NCBI GenBank assembly: GCA_035626595.1
Contig: DASPNJ010000026.1
Coordinates: 1 to 64,000 of the forward strand
DNA length: 64,000 nucleotides
Source of the DNA: JAQGMV01 sp035626595
GTDB taxonomy: Bacteria > Pseudomonadota > Gammaproteobacteria > Burkholderiales > SG8-41
Reading direction: 5' to 3'
The notes under the pieces were generated by a model that worked only from the letters and a program-made list of their open reading frames with translations, was not told the origin of the DNA and did no database searches. Below, one piece after another: positions 33,907 to 42,149 of this stretch. Made by a program: the position numbers and the translations under genes. Numbering within the stretch: position 1 is the stretch's first letter; each line of letters starts with the position of its first letter.

Positions 33907-34248
33907 CTACGGCAGGTCGAAGCGGACCGCGATGGCGGCCGCGGCGATGACCGCCAAGTCGTGACCGCCCTCCTCCGGCACGTCGAGGCCGCCTTTCACG
34001 ACCTTCACCGTCACCTGCCCGCGCGGCAGGCTCCCTTTCACCGCCGCGGCGTCGACTTTCTCGGGCTTCTGCACGCCGATCGTGACCTCGACCTGCATAC
34101 TCTTCGAATCGAGGCCGAGCGAGCGCACGAGCGCGAGCGACGAATGATGCAGCGCGTCCTGCACCGCGCGCAGCGCGGCCTTGGTGTAATCACCGCCGTG
34201 CAGGTCGTTGCCCGTCCCCATCTCCAGAATCACGCGTTTGAGCGGCAT
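33907..34248 (-). CDS. Lin0512-family protein, copy 2
   Basis: A 113-residue protein of the Lin0512 family, whose function is unknown. It opens PLKRVILEMGTGNDLHGGDYTKAA and shares the whole length with the gene just upstream (ALKRVMVEIGMGTDIRGADYTKAA), at roughly half identity by eye. A perfect GGAGG ribosome site lies before ATG 34248. The two genes are eight bases apart, as is common for a hetero-oligomer of related subunits. No signal peptide or membrane segment. Confidence 0.85.
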   Translation of the reverse strand: MPLKRVILEMGTGNDLHGGDYTKAALRAVQDALHHSSLALVRSLGLDSKSMQVEVTIGVQKPEKVDAAAVKGSLPRGQVTVKVVKGGLDVPEEGGHDLAVIAAAAIAVRFDLP

Positions 34249-34256
34249 CGATCCTC

Positions 34257-34595
34257 CTACACGTCGAGACGGACGACCGCCGCCGCGTTCGCGATCACGG
34301 TCGAACCGGTGCCGGCGTCGTTCACGATTTCCAGACCGCCTTCGACCACGGTCACGGTCCCGGTGCCGTGCGGCAGCACCGCCAGCACTTGGTTCTTGTC
34401 CACGAGATCGGGCTTCGGCACGCCGATCAGCACGTCCACGACCATCGAATCGGTCGGTTTACCGAGCGCCGCGGCGACGTTGAGCGAGTTGTGCCACAGC
34501 GCGTCGCGCAACGCGCGCACCGCGGCTTTCGTGTAGTCGGCGCCGCGAATGTCGGTGCCCATGCCGATTTCGACCATCACCCGTTTCAATGCCAT
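34257..34595 (-). CDS. Lin0512-family protein, copy 1
   Basis: A 112-residue paralogue of the protein above, with the same layout: an MxxGxDxxGxDYTKAAxRAxxDAL N-terminal part and a C-terminal AAAxxRxD ending. AAGGAG seven bases before ATG 34595 decides the start, shortening a longer open frame. It is the fourth gene of the SPFH operon (SPFH, SH3 protein, enoyl-CoA hydratase, Lin0512, Lin0512). Function unknown; the context suggests a small cytoplasmic enzyme or ring-forming protein tied to CoA or acid metabolism. Confidence 0.85.
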   Translation of the reverse strand: MALKRVMVEIGMGTDIRGADYTKAAVRALRDALWHNSLNVAAALGKPTDSMVVDVLIGVPKPDLVDKNQVLAVLPHGTGTVTVVEGGLEIVNDAGTGSTVIANAAAVVRLDV

Positions 34596-34617
34596 TCGTG
34601 CTCCTTGGTCTTGCGCT

Positions 34618-35388
34618 TTAGCGGCCCTTGAACACCGGCTTGCGCTTGTCGAGAAAAGCCTGCCGCGCCTCGCGCGCATCCTCGGTCTTCGAAAGCTCGA
34701 CGGTATAGCCCTGCTCGATGCGGTACGCATCGCGCGGCGGCATGAGGTCCACGACGTTGCACGACTGCTTCGCGAAGCGGATGCCGAGCGGGCTTTTCTC
34801 CGCGATCTCGCGCGCGATCGCCATCGCTTCCTCCATCAGCCGCTCGCGCGGCACGCTGCACTCGATCACGCCGAGGCGGTACATCTCGGCCGCCGTGATG
34901 CGCTGTCCGGTGAACATCATGCGCCGCATGCGCGAGCGCCCGAAGAACAGGCCCAGCGTCGTTCCGCCGCCCGCGAGTCCCACGTTGATTTCAGGCATGC
35001 CGAACGTCGCGCCGTCGGATGCGAGGAAGATATCGCATGCCGCCATCAGACTGAGACCGGCGCCGAGCGCGGCGCCGTTCACGGCCGCGATCACCGGCTT
35101 CGAGCATTCGCGAATCGAGTTGTTGGTCTCGCGCGTGACGCGATTGTGGCGCCAGTACTCGCCCGGCTCACCGGTTTGCGGCCGGTCCCTGAGATCGGCG
35201 CCGGCGCAGAACGTCTTGCCGGTGCCCGTCAGGATGGCCACGCGGATGTCTTCGCGATCCGTGACCGCATCGAACACGGCGATCAGGTCCTCGCGCATGT
35301 CGCGGTTCATGGCATTGACCGGCGGCCGGTCGAGCGTCACGGTCGCGACGTGGTCCTGCACGTCCAGCTTGAGCGTTTTGTAGGTCAT
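34618..35388 (-). CDS. Enoyl-CoA hydratase-like (crotonase-fold) protein with one catalytic Glu replaced
   Basis: A 256-residue crotonase-fold protein. FCAGADLRD at residues 60-68 and the GAALGAGLSLMAACD segment form the oxyanion hole. The position of the first catalytic glutamate (E116 in the paralogue at 30318) is occupied by S113 (GLSLMAACD), while the second is kept as E133 (GMPEINVG). One-glutamate members are often isomerases, hydrolases or decarboxylases instead of hydratases, so its reaction is uncertain. The start is ATG 35388, 22 bases after the SH3-protein stop codon. Confidence 0.9.
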   Translation of the reverse strand: MTYKTLKLDVQDHVATVTLDRPPVNAMNRDMREDLIAVFDAVTDREDIRVAILTGTGKTFCAGADLRDRPQTGEPGEYWRHNRVTRETNNSIRECSKPVIAAVNGAALGAGLSLMAACDIFLASDGATFGMPEINVGLAGGGTTLGLFFGRSRMRRMMFTGQRITAAEMYRLGVIECSVPRERLMEEAMAIAREIAEKSPLGIRFAKQSCNVVDLMPPRDAYRIEQGYTVELSKTEDAREARQAFLDKRKPVFKGR

Positions 35389-35410
35389 TCGAATACTCGC
35401 GGGGGGAATC

Positions 35411-36901
35411 CTAGCGCAAGCTGACGGTCTGCCGCTTCCACGACGGATCCCGCCAGCGCTGGAATGCGCCGAGGATACTCGCATCGCCTGCCTGGCGCTC
35501 CGCGGTGAGCGTGTCCACGCGCATCACTTCGAAGCTGAGACGGTAGCGTCCTTCGCTGCGAAATTCGCGCGCGACGAGCATCTGCCGGCCGCCCGGCACC
35601 CAGCCGGCGAATTCCGCGTAACCGAGCGCGGGTGTCGTCGCCGCCGGCGGCAGCACGCTCAAAGTCCAGCCTTCGGAGGTGCGCCTGAAGATCCACAGCT
35701 CGAGCCAGCTCTCGGTCTGCTGCACCGAGATCGCGAGCGTGTTGCCTTCGCGGTTCAGGCTCGCGGAATTGAGCCAGACGATGCCGTAGGTGCAGCGTTT
35801 CGCGAGCGGGTTCGATGCGTCGCGCCGCTCGTCCACGAGCATGAGGCACGTTTCGCCGGGTTGCCCGGCGGCGGTGGCGACACCGATCCTCCGGCCCGGC
35901 TGCGCAACGTTGGGCAGCGCCGCCCAGCGAGCGGCGCCGACACGCATCGCGGCCTCGTTGTAGGCAGCCGCGTCCTCGTCGGTGAGCTCCGCCCTGTTGA
36001 CGGCGGCAAGCTCGGTGAGTGGCCGAGTGGCGGCGGCGCCGGCGGTTTCGCCCTTTCGCGTTCTTGCATACGCGATACTGCTCCACACGCCGGCCCGCCG
36101 CATGTGCACCCGGTTCCTGAGGTACGTCGGCAGCGCCGCCGCGTCCACGCGATCCAGCACTTCCGCACGCCATTCGTCCAGCCGCGCCCGGTCCAACGGA
36201 GAGCTGTCGGGATCCACGCACTCCTGCCGCGTGAGCGCCAGCACGGCGCGGGCGCGCTGCTCCGCATTCGATTGCATCGCCAGCACGCGGCGGAACGCGT
36301 CGCCGTCGTAGCACACCTGCATGCGGCCCTCGCGCTCGAGCGTCGTGAACTTCACGCCATGGCGCGCCGCCACTTCGAGGTGCGCGGAGAGCCGCTCCTG
36401 CGCGGGTTTCGAGAGATTCGACGACGATGCGCGCCGCGCGAGCCGATCGGCCATCGTGCCGAGCGCGTCGAGCGCTTCGACGCCCGCGATGCCGTTCAGC
36501 ACGTCCGCCGGCGCGGCCTGGATGTACGCCGCGACCAGCCCGATGCCGAGCGCTTCGGCACCAGTCGTGTCGCGCACGAAGCGCACGACCGACAGCAGCT
36601 CGGGCGCTTCCGCCGGCGTGAGGCTCGTGCGGCGGACGTGGCTTGCGCGCACGAAACCGCCGCGCTCGCGGCGGTGGTCCCAGACCTGCAGGTAATCCAT
36701 GCGCTCGGCGCGCACTTCCACCACGTCACCTGCCCACAGCACCGCCTGCTGCTGCGCCGAATCGCGCGGCGCGGCACGCAGGGCGGTGTGATCCTGAACG
36801 ACGACGGCGCTGGATGGCGGGGCCGCGGATGCGGCCGACGACACGATGAAAATGATCAGCACGGCCGTCCACACGAAGACGAGAGCGCGCGCCATGATCA
36901 T
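35411..36901 (-). CDS. Exported protein with bacterial SH3-like domain
   Basis: A 496-residue protein with a signal peptide (about residues 1-27, ending SAASA). An SH3-type module follows (HTALRAAPRDSAQQQAVLWAGDVVEVRAERMDYLQVWDHRRERGGFV, about residues 38-85; in part as seen in SH3_3 domains). The remaining 400 residues are helical, then beta-rich, with no recognised catalytic domain. Its ATG at 36901 overlaps the TGA of the SPFH gene (ATGA), with GGGAG in front, so translation is coupled and the two proteins are likely partners at the membrane/periplasm interface. Confidence 0.8.
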   Translation of the reverse strand: MIMARALVFVWTAVLIIFIVSSAASAAPPSSAVVVQDHTALRAAPRDSAQQQAVLWAGDVVEVRAERMDYLQVWDHRRERGGFVRASHVRRTSLTPAEAPELLSVVRFVRDTTGAEALGIGLVAAYIQAAPADVLNGIAGVEALDALGTMADRLARRASSSNLSKPAQERLSAHLEVAARHGVKFTTLEREGRMQVCYDGDAFRRVLAMQSNAEQRARAVLALTRQECVDPDSSPLDRARLDEWRAEVLDRVDAAALPTYLRNRVHMRRAGVWSSIAYARTRKGETAGAAATRPLTELAAVNRAELTDEDAAAYNEAAMRVGAARWAALPNVAQPGRRIGVATAAGQPGETCLMLVDERRDASNPLAKRCTYGIVWLNSASLNREGNTLAISVQQTESWLELWIFRRTSEGWTLSVLPPAATTPALGYAEFAGWVPGGRQMLVAREFRSEGRYRLSFEVMRVDTLTAERQAGDASILGAFQRWRDPSWKRQTVSLR

Positions 36902-38190
36902 TGCTCCCGCTTCGCGACGCGCTCGTCACCCGAATCGGTGTCGGAGGCGACGGGTTGGACGTCCTTGTCGCGGCCGACCAGCCGCGAGCCGATGAAGCCG
37001 CCGTCGGCCGGCGGCGGCGCGATGATGACCTGGATCTTGTCGGAGAGCTTGTCCGCCAGCGTCTTCTGGATGAGCAGCGGATGGCGAGAGAGCAGCGCGC
37101 CTTCGCGGCCCATCTGCTCGGCGTTCGCTTTACCCACGCGTTCCAGGCGATAGGCTTCGGCATCCGCCAGGCGCTGGCGCGCGTCGGCTTCGGCCGTGGC
37201 CTCGATCCTGCGCGCCTGCGCATTGCCTTCCGCGCCTTTGACGCGCATGACGTTCGTTGCCTGCGCCTCGAGCTCCCGCTGCTTGATCTGCCGCTCGCGC
37301 AGCGGGAGCACGTGCTTCATCGCTTCTTCCTGCGCCTTCGCCGCGATCACCTGCTCGCGCGCGGCCGCTTCTGCGGCCTTCTCCCGGTGCACCTTCTGCG
37401 CTTCGCCTTCGAGCAGCTTTTCCTTCACCTGCTTTTCCTTCAACTCGAGCGTGTAGCGCATCTTTTCGGTGGCGAGCTCCTCGGCGAGCAGCCCTTCCAT
37501 GCCCCGCTTGTAGTCGGCCGGCAGGTCGACCTTGCCCATCTGCACCGAGCGCAGCACGAGACCGTCGGCCGCGAACCGGGGTTTCAACTCCGCTTCGATC
37601 GCCTGCTGGATCTCGGAACGCTTGGTCGAGAAGATCTCGCGCACGGTGTAACGGGCGAAGATCTTGTAGATGATGCCGTTGACGGCGGGCTCCACGATCT
37701 CCTTCGAGACGTCGTCGGGCAGCGTTTTCGCGAGCGCGCTCATCTTGTCCGCGTCCAGCGCATAGCGCACGGAGAGGTCGACGCCGATCGACAGGCCTTC
37801 CACCGACTGGACTGGAGACGGCCCCTGCACGCGGCTGGCGTCCACCGGACGGTAGATCTGGTCGCGCAGCGCAAACACGCGAATCTCGTGGAGACCCGGG
37901 ATCGCCGCGACGCTGCCGTGGCGCCATTCGCTCACGCTGCCGGTGACGCGATTCACGCGCACACCGATCTCCCCGCGATCGACGCTCTTCAGCGGCGGGT
38001 GCGTGTACAGGAGGTACCCCGCCGCGCCGATCATGCTCATTACGATGAGGCCGCGTCGGCCATCGGTGCCCGCGGTGAGCGCGCGTACGGCGCGCTCGCG
38101 CGCCGCGGCGCTCAAATCGCCGAGCTTCCCGGCGGCGTTCGAAAACGAGTTGCGGATCGCTTCGGCGATCGGCTTCAAGCGGTGCAGCAT
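36898..38190 (-). CDS. SPFH/band-7 domain membrane protein
   Basis: A 430-residue stomatin/prohibitin-type protein. A single transmembrane segment lies at about residues 46-66 (GLIVMSMIGAAGYLLY). The SPFH domain follows (VDRGEIGVRVNRVTGSV... to about residue 240), then a long charged coiled coil (about residues 240-375; EKQVKEKLLEGEAQKVHREKAAEAAAREQ) and a polar tail. It probably forms large oligomeric rings organising inner-membrane domains. GGGAGAA precedes ATG 38190. It is the first gene of the five-gene minus-strand operon and is divergent from a two-component system. Confidence 0.9.
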   Translation of the reverse strand: MLHRLKPIAEAIRNSFSNAAGKLGDLSAAARERAVRALTAGTDGRRGLIVMSMIGAAGYLLYTHPPLKSVDRGEIGVRVNRVTGSVSEWRHGSVAAIPGLHEIRVFALRDQIYRPVDASRVQGPSPVQSVEGLSIGVDLSVRYALDADKMSALAKTLPDDVSKEIVEPAVNGIIYKIFARYTVREIFSTKRSEIQQAIEAELKPRFAADGLVLRSVQMGKVDLPADYKRGMEGLLAEELATEKMRYTLELKEKQVKEKLLEGEAQKVHREKAAEAAAREQVIAAKAQEEAMKHVLPLRERQIKQRELEAQATNVMRVKGAEGNAQARRIEATAEADARQRLADAEAYRLERVGKANAEQMGREGALLSRHPLLIQKTLADKLSDKIQVIIAPPPADGGFIGSRLVGRDKDVQPVASDTDSGDERVAKREQ

Positions 38191-38372
38191 GGTGTTCTCC
38201 CTTGAATGGCTGGAGACGCGGTTCGTCTCGATTACCCATTCTTCGCACTTCGCGCGGAAGTAAAAATGCGGCGCCGGGGCGACTCGCCTCACGGGCCGTG
38301 CGCGGCTCCTCCGGGCGCGGAAGAAAAACTCACACCGCCGCGTCTGACCTCACCCGATAATCGCCCGATAGG

Positions 38373-38412
38373 TCATCGCGAGGAGCGGCCAATGCCGCGA
38401 CGCGGCGACCTC
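38373..38412. repeat. Dispersed repeat in the divergent SPFH/two-component gap
   Basis: GTCATCGCGAGGAGCGGCCA followed by ATGCCGCGACGCGGCGACCTCG resembles the copy at 19932-19972, and is a known type of repeat with conserved arms and a variable middle. It contains an ATG (38392) with AGGAG in front, in frame with the response regulator, which could mislead start-site calling. The rest of the 38191-38427 gap shows no clear motif. Confidence 0.6.
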
Positions 38413-38427
38413 GTTGCGAACGAAAAC

Positions 38428-39156
38428 ATGACCAAAGTCGCACTGATCGAAGACGACAAACCCACGAGCGACCAGCTCGCGGGCTGGATTCGCGGCGTGC
38501 GGCCCGGGATCGAAGTCGACCAGTGGTTCAACCGCGACGACGCGGAAGCGGCGATCGCGCGCGAGCGCTACGACGTGGTGGTGCTCGACATCGAGCTCGA
38601 GCGCGAGCGTCATGCCGGCGTCGCGATCATCAACGCGATCAACAAGCAGCGCCAGGGCACGCCGGTGCTCGTCGTCTCGGCGATGCCGGCGGCGATCTAC
38701 CGCAGCATCATGAAGGCGCTCGATGCGTGGGATTACCTCCAGAAGACGACCTTCGCGGAAGGCGACTTCGTCGAAACCTTCCTCGACATCCTGCGCGCGG
38801 CGAAAAGCAAACAGAGCGCGGGTGCCGAGCCGCACGGCGTCTCGGACGACGAGCTCTCGCTCGACCCGCTGTGGCAGCGTACGCCGACGTGGCGCGGCGA
38901 ACGCATCAACCTGCCGCTCACGGCACAGCGCATCCTGGCGACGCTCTACACCCGCCGCGGTGAGGTGGTCTCGTACGACGAGCTCTTCGATGTCGTGAAG
39001 AGCGGGCGTAACCGCGACAACGTCCGCAAGCACGTGAGCACGATCCGGGAAGCTTTCCGCGACATCGATCCCGCGTTCGACGCGATCGAAAACGTGCCGA
39101 TGCGCGGCTTCCGGTGGGTCGCGCAACAGCCGGCGGCAAAGAAACCGCGCCGATGA
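38428..39156 (+). CDS. Response regulator with receiver and winged-helix DNA-binding domains
   Basis: A 242-residue OmpR/PhoB-class-like regulator. In the receiver domain (about residues 3-120) the acid pair is E8-D9 to D10, the phosphoacceptor is D54 (VVLDIEL), and the active-site serine sits in LVVSAM. The C-terminal DNA-binding part (about residues 155-235) has the winged-helix pattern LPLTAQRILATLYTRRGEVVSYDELFDVV...VRKHVSTIREAF. ATG 38428 is preferred; the ATG at 38392 lies in a dispersed repeat and would add 12 residues. Its TGA overlaps the ATG of the kinase gene. It is divergent from the SPFH operon, its most likely nearby target. Confidence 0.9.
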   Translation: MTKVALIEDDKPTSDQLAGWIRGVRPGIEVDQWFNRDDAEAAIARERYDVVVLDIELERERHAGVAIINAINKQRQGTPVLVVSAMPAAIYRSIMKALDAWDYLQKTTFAEGDFVETFLDILRAAKSKQSAGAEPHGVSDDELSLDPLWQRTPTWRGERINLPLTAQRILATLYTRRGEVVSYDELFDVVKSGRNRDNVRKHVSTIREAFRDIDPAFDAIENVPMRGFRWVAQQPAAKKPRR

Positions 39157-41210
39157 AGGTTCCCGATTTCGAGCTGTCGAAGCTCGCGGTGCCGAAGCTC
39201 GGCCTGGCGTCGTTCCGGCGCCGGATCGTTTTCCGGGCGACCTTTCTGTTCCTCGTCATTGCAACGCTCGCGCTCGCCGTCGTGCTGCTCAAGGAAGAAA
39301 AGCAGCGCAGCTACCGCAACTATCAGGACGGGTTCCGGAAGACGCAGGCCGAGATCGCGGCGAAGCTGCGCCACCCATCGGGGCAGCTTGCGCTGCTCAA
39401 TGCGGGAAGCGCGAACGCGCCGGTCACGCCGCTCCATCCGCTGGTGCTGCCGTACGGCGCCATCGACTTCGACGATCCGAACAAGGCGCAGCAGGCGGTC
39501 GAGATGGCCGGCTGCTCCGTGCACTATCCGAACGGCAGCATGGTGTGTGTCGGCGTGGGCAACAACCCGTACGCCGGCGGCTTCATCTACATCGTGGGCA
39601 GCTTCGACAGCGGCGAGCTCGTCGGGCGCGCACGCGGCATGCTCGATCTCACCGAAGTCCATCGCGCCCGCGTGCGTCTTACGATGCGCGGCCAGACGAC
39701 CCGCTGGATCGCGCCGTTCGAGCCGCTGCCCGACGCCGGCGCATGGGGCGCGCGCGGGCGTCTCACCGGTTTCGTGGATACCGGCGAGACGCTGGCGGCG
39801 AACGCGAGACCGGTGCGCGACTTCCGCGGCTGGCTCTGGCAGGACGGCGAGCGCTCGTTCTTTTCGATCCGGCTTCCGATCGACGTATTCCGCGAGGAGC
39901 TGTTCCGCAAGCCGCGACCGGCATGGCCGCCGAAGGACCTCGCGAACGTCCACGTGCACGTCGAGATGCTCGCGCCGGGCTCGACCGAGCCGGTTTTCGA
40001 CAGCAACGCGCCGAACGCGAAACGCCCGTTTTCGCTGCACGCCGTCGGCGAGACGCTGCTGCCCGGTGAGACGCTGCGCATCGTGAAGGCGGGCACGGCC
40101 GAAGAGATCGCCACGGTGAGCGGGGCCGAGGATGCGACCGAGCGCTCGCTGCCGTGGCTGACGCGGCTCATCCGCCGCCTGCCGGTCGACGAAGGCTACG
40201 ACGCGCCGGTGGCGGGGCGCGAAATCATCTCGACGCCGGTCGGCAAGTACGAGGCGAGCCTGACGGGTGACGCGAGCAGCATCGACCGCAATCTGAGCGT
40301 GGTCGCGACGCGCATGTCCTGGTTCGTCGCCGCGATGCTCGGCGCGATCGCGGCTGCGTGGCTGGTGATCGAGATCGGGCTGATCCGGCGCATCGTGGTG
40401 CTCACCAAGCGCGCCGCGGCCGTTTCGTACAACGTGCAGGACCCGCAGATCGACAAACGCATCGGCGAGCTCGACGTGTCCGACCTGCGCAGTTCCGACG
40501 AGCTCGGCATCCTCGCCGGCAGCCTCTCCACGTTGCTCCAGCGCGTGAAAGACGACGTGAAGCGCGAGCACATCCGCGCGGCGCAGGAACGCGACATGTG
40601 GCACGCGGTCGGCCACGAGATCATGTCGCCGCTGCAATCGCTCATGGTGCTGCACGGCTCGACGGACGATCCGAGCCACCGTTACGTGCAGCGCATGCAG
40701 CAGGCGGTGAAAGTACTCTACGGCACCGCGTCGCCGAGCGAAGCGCTGGAAGCGGCGACGCTACAGCTTGCGCCGATCGACCTCAACGAGTTTCTCGCGA
40801 ACGTGGCGGCGAACGCACACTTCGCGGGCATCGAAGGCGTGCGCTACGAGCGCGGCGCGCGGCCGGTGCCTGCGCGCGCCGACGCGTATTCGCTCGAGGA
40901 CGTGGTCACGCACATCCTGAAGAACGCCGACCGGCATCGCACGCCGGGCACGCCGATCGCGCTCGCGCTCACGACCGCGGGCACGAGCGCGTGCATCACG
41001 ATCCACAACGAAGGGGCGGCGATCGACGAGACGCTGCTCGAGCGCATCTTCGACTACGGCGTATCCGATGCGTCCGCGGATGCCGGGCATCGCGGGCAGG
41101 GCCTCTTCGTCGCGCGCACCTACATGGCGAAGATGGGCGGGACGATCGGCGTGCGCAACGCCGACGGCGGCGTCACGTTCACGCTGACGCTCACGCTCCA
41201 GGCCGCCTAG
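39153..41210 (+). CDS. Membrane sensor histidine kinase
   Basis: A 685-residue kinase. Two transmembrane segments (about residues 25-45 and 388-412) enclose a large periplasmic sensor of about 340 residues. A HAMP-like linker follows, then the H-box GHEIMSPLQSLMVL with the phosphorylated histidine near residue 488, an N-box (ILKNADRH, about residue 588) and a G-box (GHRGQGLFVARTY, about residue 646). H-x-E in the H-box and the ATP lid look functional. It is coupled to the response regulator by an ATGA overlap. The sensor domain has no recognised ligand fold. Confidence 0.92.
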   Translation: MKVPDFELSKLAVPKLGLASFRRRIVFRATFLFLVIATLALAVVLLKEEKQRSYRNYQDGFRKTQAEIAAKLRHPSGQLALLNAGSANAPVTPLHPLVLPYGAIDFDDPNKAQQAVEMAGCSVHYPNGSMVCVGVGNNPYAGGFIYIVGSFDSGELVGRARGMLDLTEVHRARVRLTMRGQTTRWIAPFEPLPDAGAWGARGRLTGFVDTGETLAANARPVRDFRGWLWQDGERSFFSIRLPIDVFREELFRKPRPAWPPKDLANVHVHVEMLAPGSTEPVFDSNAPNAKRPFSLHAVGETLLPGETLRIVKAGTAEEIATVSGAEDATERSLPWLTRLIRRLPVDEGYDAPVAGREIISTPVGKYEASLTGDASSIDRNLSVVATRMSWFVAAMLGAIAAAWLVIEIGLIRRIVVLTKRAAAVSYNVQDPQIDKRIGELDVSDLRSSDELGILAGSLSTLLQRVKDDVKREHIRAAQERDMWHAVGHEIMSPLQSLMVLHGSTDDPSHRYVQRMQQAVKVLYGTASPSEALEAATLQLAPIDLNEFLANVAANAHFAGIEGVRYERGARPVPARADAYSLEDVVTHILKNADRHRTPGTPIALALTTAGTSACITIHNEGAAIDETLLERIFDYGVSDASADAGHRGQGLFVARTYMAKMGGTIGVRNADGGVTFTLTLTLQAA

Positions 41211-41214
41211 GGTG

Positions 41215-41259
41215 GGTGGAGCGCAAGCGCGACCCACCGGCCGGTGGGCTTCGCCCACC
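41215..41259. repeat. 3'-end palindromes (GGTGGG family)
   Basis: GGTGGG...CCCACC around 41215-41238 and GGTGGGC-TTC-GCCCACC at 41243-41259 lie between the kinase stop codon and the convergent CAP-domain gene. Confidence 0.7.
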
Positions 41260-41276
41260 CTACGGAGCTCGTGCCG

Positions 41277-42146
41277 CTACTTCTCCGGCACGCCGAAGAG
41301 CTGCGTCCAGTAAATCTTCGCGTCGCTGTCGGGATCGAGCGCATACGCCGCGCCCATTTCCGTGAATGCAGACTCCATGATGTTCACGCAGTGGCTGGGG
41401 CTCAACAGCCAGCCCGCCACGACCTGCTTCGGCGAGCCCTGTCCCGCCGCAATGTTTTCGCCCACGCGCGTCCAGCGGTAGCCGGCGGTATCCGCCCGGT
41501 CGCTCGCGACGGTGCCGCCCTGCGACTGGTGCGCGAAGTAGTTGCGCCTCGCCATGTCGCGGCTGTGCGCGAGCGACGCGAGCGCGAGCTTCGGCTGCCA
41601 TTCCACGGGACGGGCCGCATCGAACTTGCGATCACCGCAACTCCGCGGCTTCGCGCGCGCCTCGTTCACGAGCCTGAGTACTTCCTGGCCGGCAGCACGC
41701 CAGTCACCGAGGTCGGTCGACAGGAGCGGTCGCGCGAGCACGAGCGTCCAGCGCGTGCCGTCGCGTGCGATGCCGGCCTCGGCGAACTGCGGGCTCAGGA
41801 GGGCATCGCAGTAGCGCTCCTTCAGCACGGCCATCGTCGCGCCCGCGCGGCGCGATCCCGACAGCACGATCGCCTGCGCCTCACTCGCGGAATAGCCGGC
41901 GCGCTTCAGCGCCTCGGGCAGCGCCTGGGACGAGCCAACATCGGCTTTCGCGAGCGCGGGCGATGGCGCGAGCGGCCCCAGCGGCGGCACGCGCTTGCCG
42001 GCACACGCGCCGGGCGCGCTGCGGTACGCGTTGACGAGCTGGAGCAGCGTCTCGGGATCATCGGCGGGCAGGAACGTCATCGCGGCATACGCGGCGACGC
42101 CTGCGCCCAGGATGAGGGCGATGCGGGTGGAGCGCTTCAGCGGCAA
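41277..42146 (-). CDS. CAP/SCP-domain protein with a degenerate second copy
   Basis: A 289-residue protein with an N-terminal hydrophobic signal/anchor (about residues 9-27). A complete CAP (cysteine-rich secretory/PR-1) domain lies at about residues 150-285, with typical AHSRDMARRNYFAHQS, VGENIAAG and GWLLSPSHCVNIM segments. Before it, residues 30-145 look like a shortened, degenerate CAP repeat (LLQLVNAYRSAPGAC, matching the later LRLVNEARAKPRSC). The frame opens with TTG 42146, three bases behind the stop of the Bug gene, so translation is probably coupled to it. A periplasmic or secreted role is likely; the function is unknown. Confidence 0.8.
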   Translation of the reverse strand: MPLKRSTRIALILGAGVAAYAAMTFLPADDPETLLQLVNAYRSAPGACAGKRVPPLGPLAPSPALAKADVGSSQALPEALKRAGYSASEAQAIVLSGSRRAGATMAVLKERYCDALLSPQFAEAGIARDGTRWTLVLARPLLSTDLGDWRAAGQEVLRLVNEARAKPRSCGDRKFDAARPVEWQPKLALASLAHSRDMARRNYFAHQSQGGTVASDRADTAGYRWTRVGENIAAGQGSPKQVVAGWLLSPSHCVNIMESAFTEMGAAYALDPDSDAKIYWTQLFGVPEK

Positions 42147-42149
42147 GCC

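Noticed and set aside
30318..35388. Possible recent duplication linking the two crotonase-fold genes (30318 and 34618)
   Set aside because: The proteins share only family motifs, differ at a catalytic residue and are too diverged to be a recent copy.
38392..38427. Earlier ATG (38392) for the response regulator, with AGGAG in front
   Set aside because: The ATG and its apparent ribosome site belong to a dispersed repeat seen elsewhere; the receiver domain starts right after 38428. Not fully excluded.
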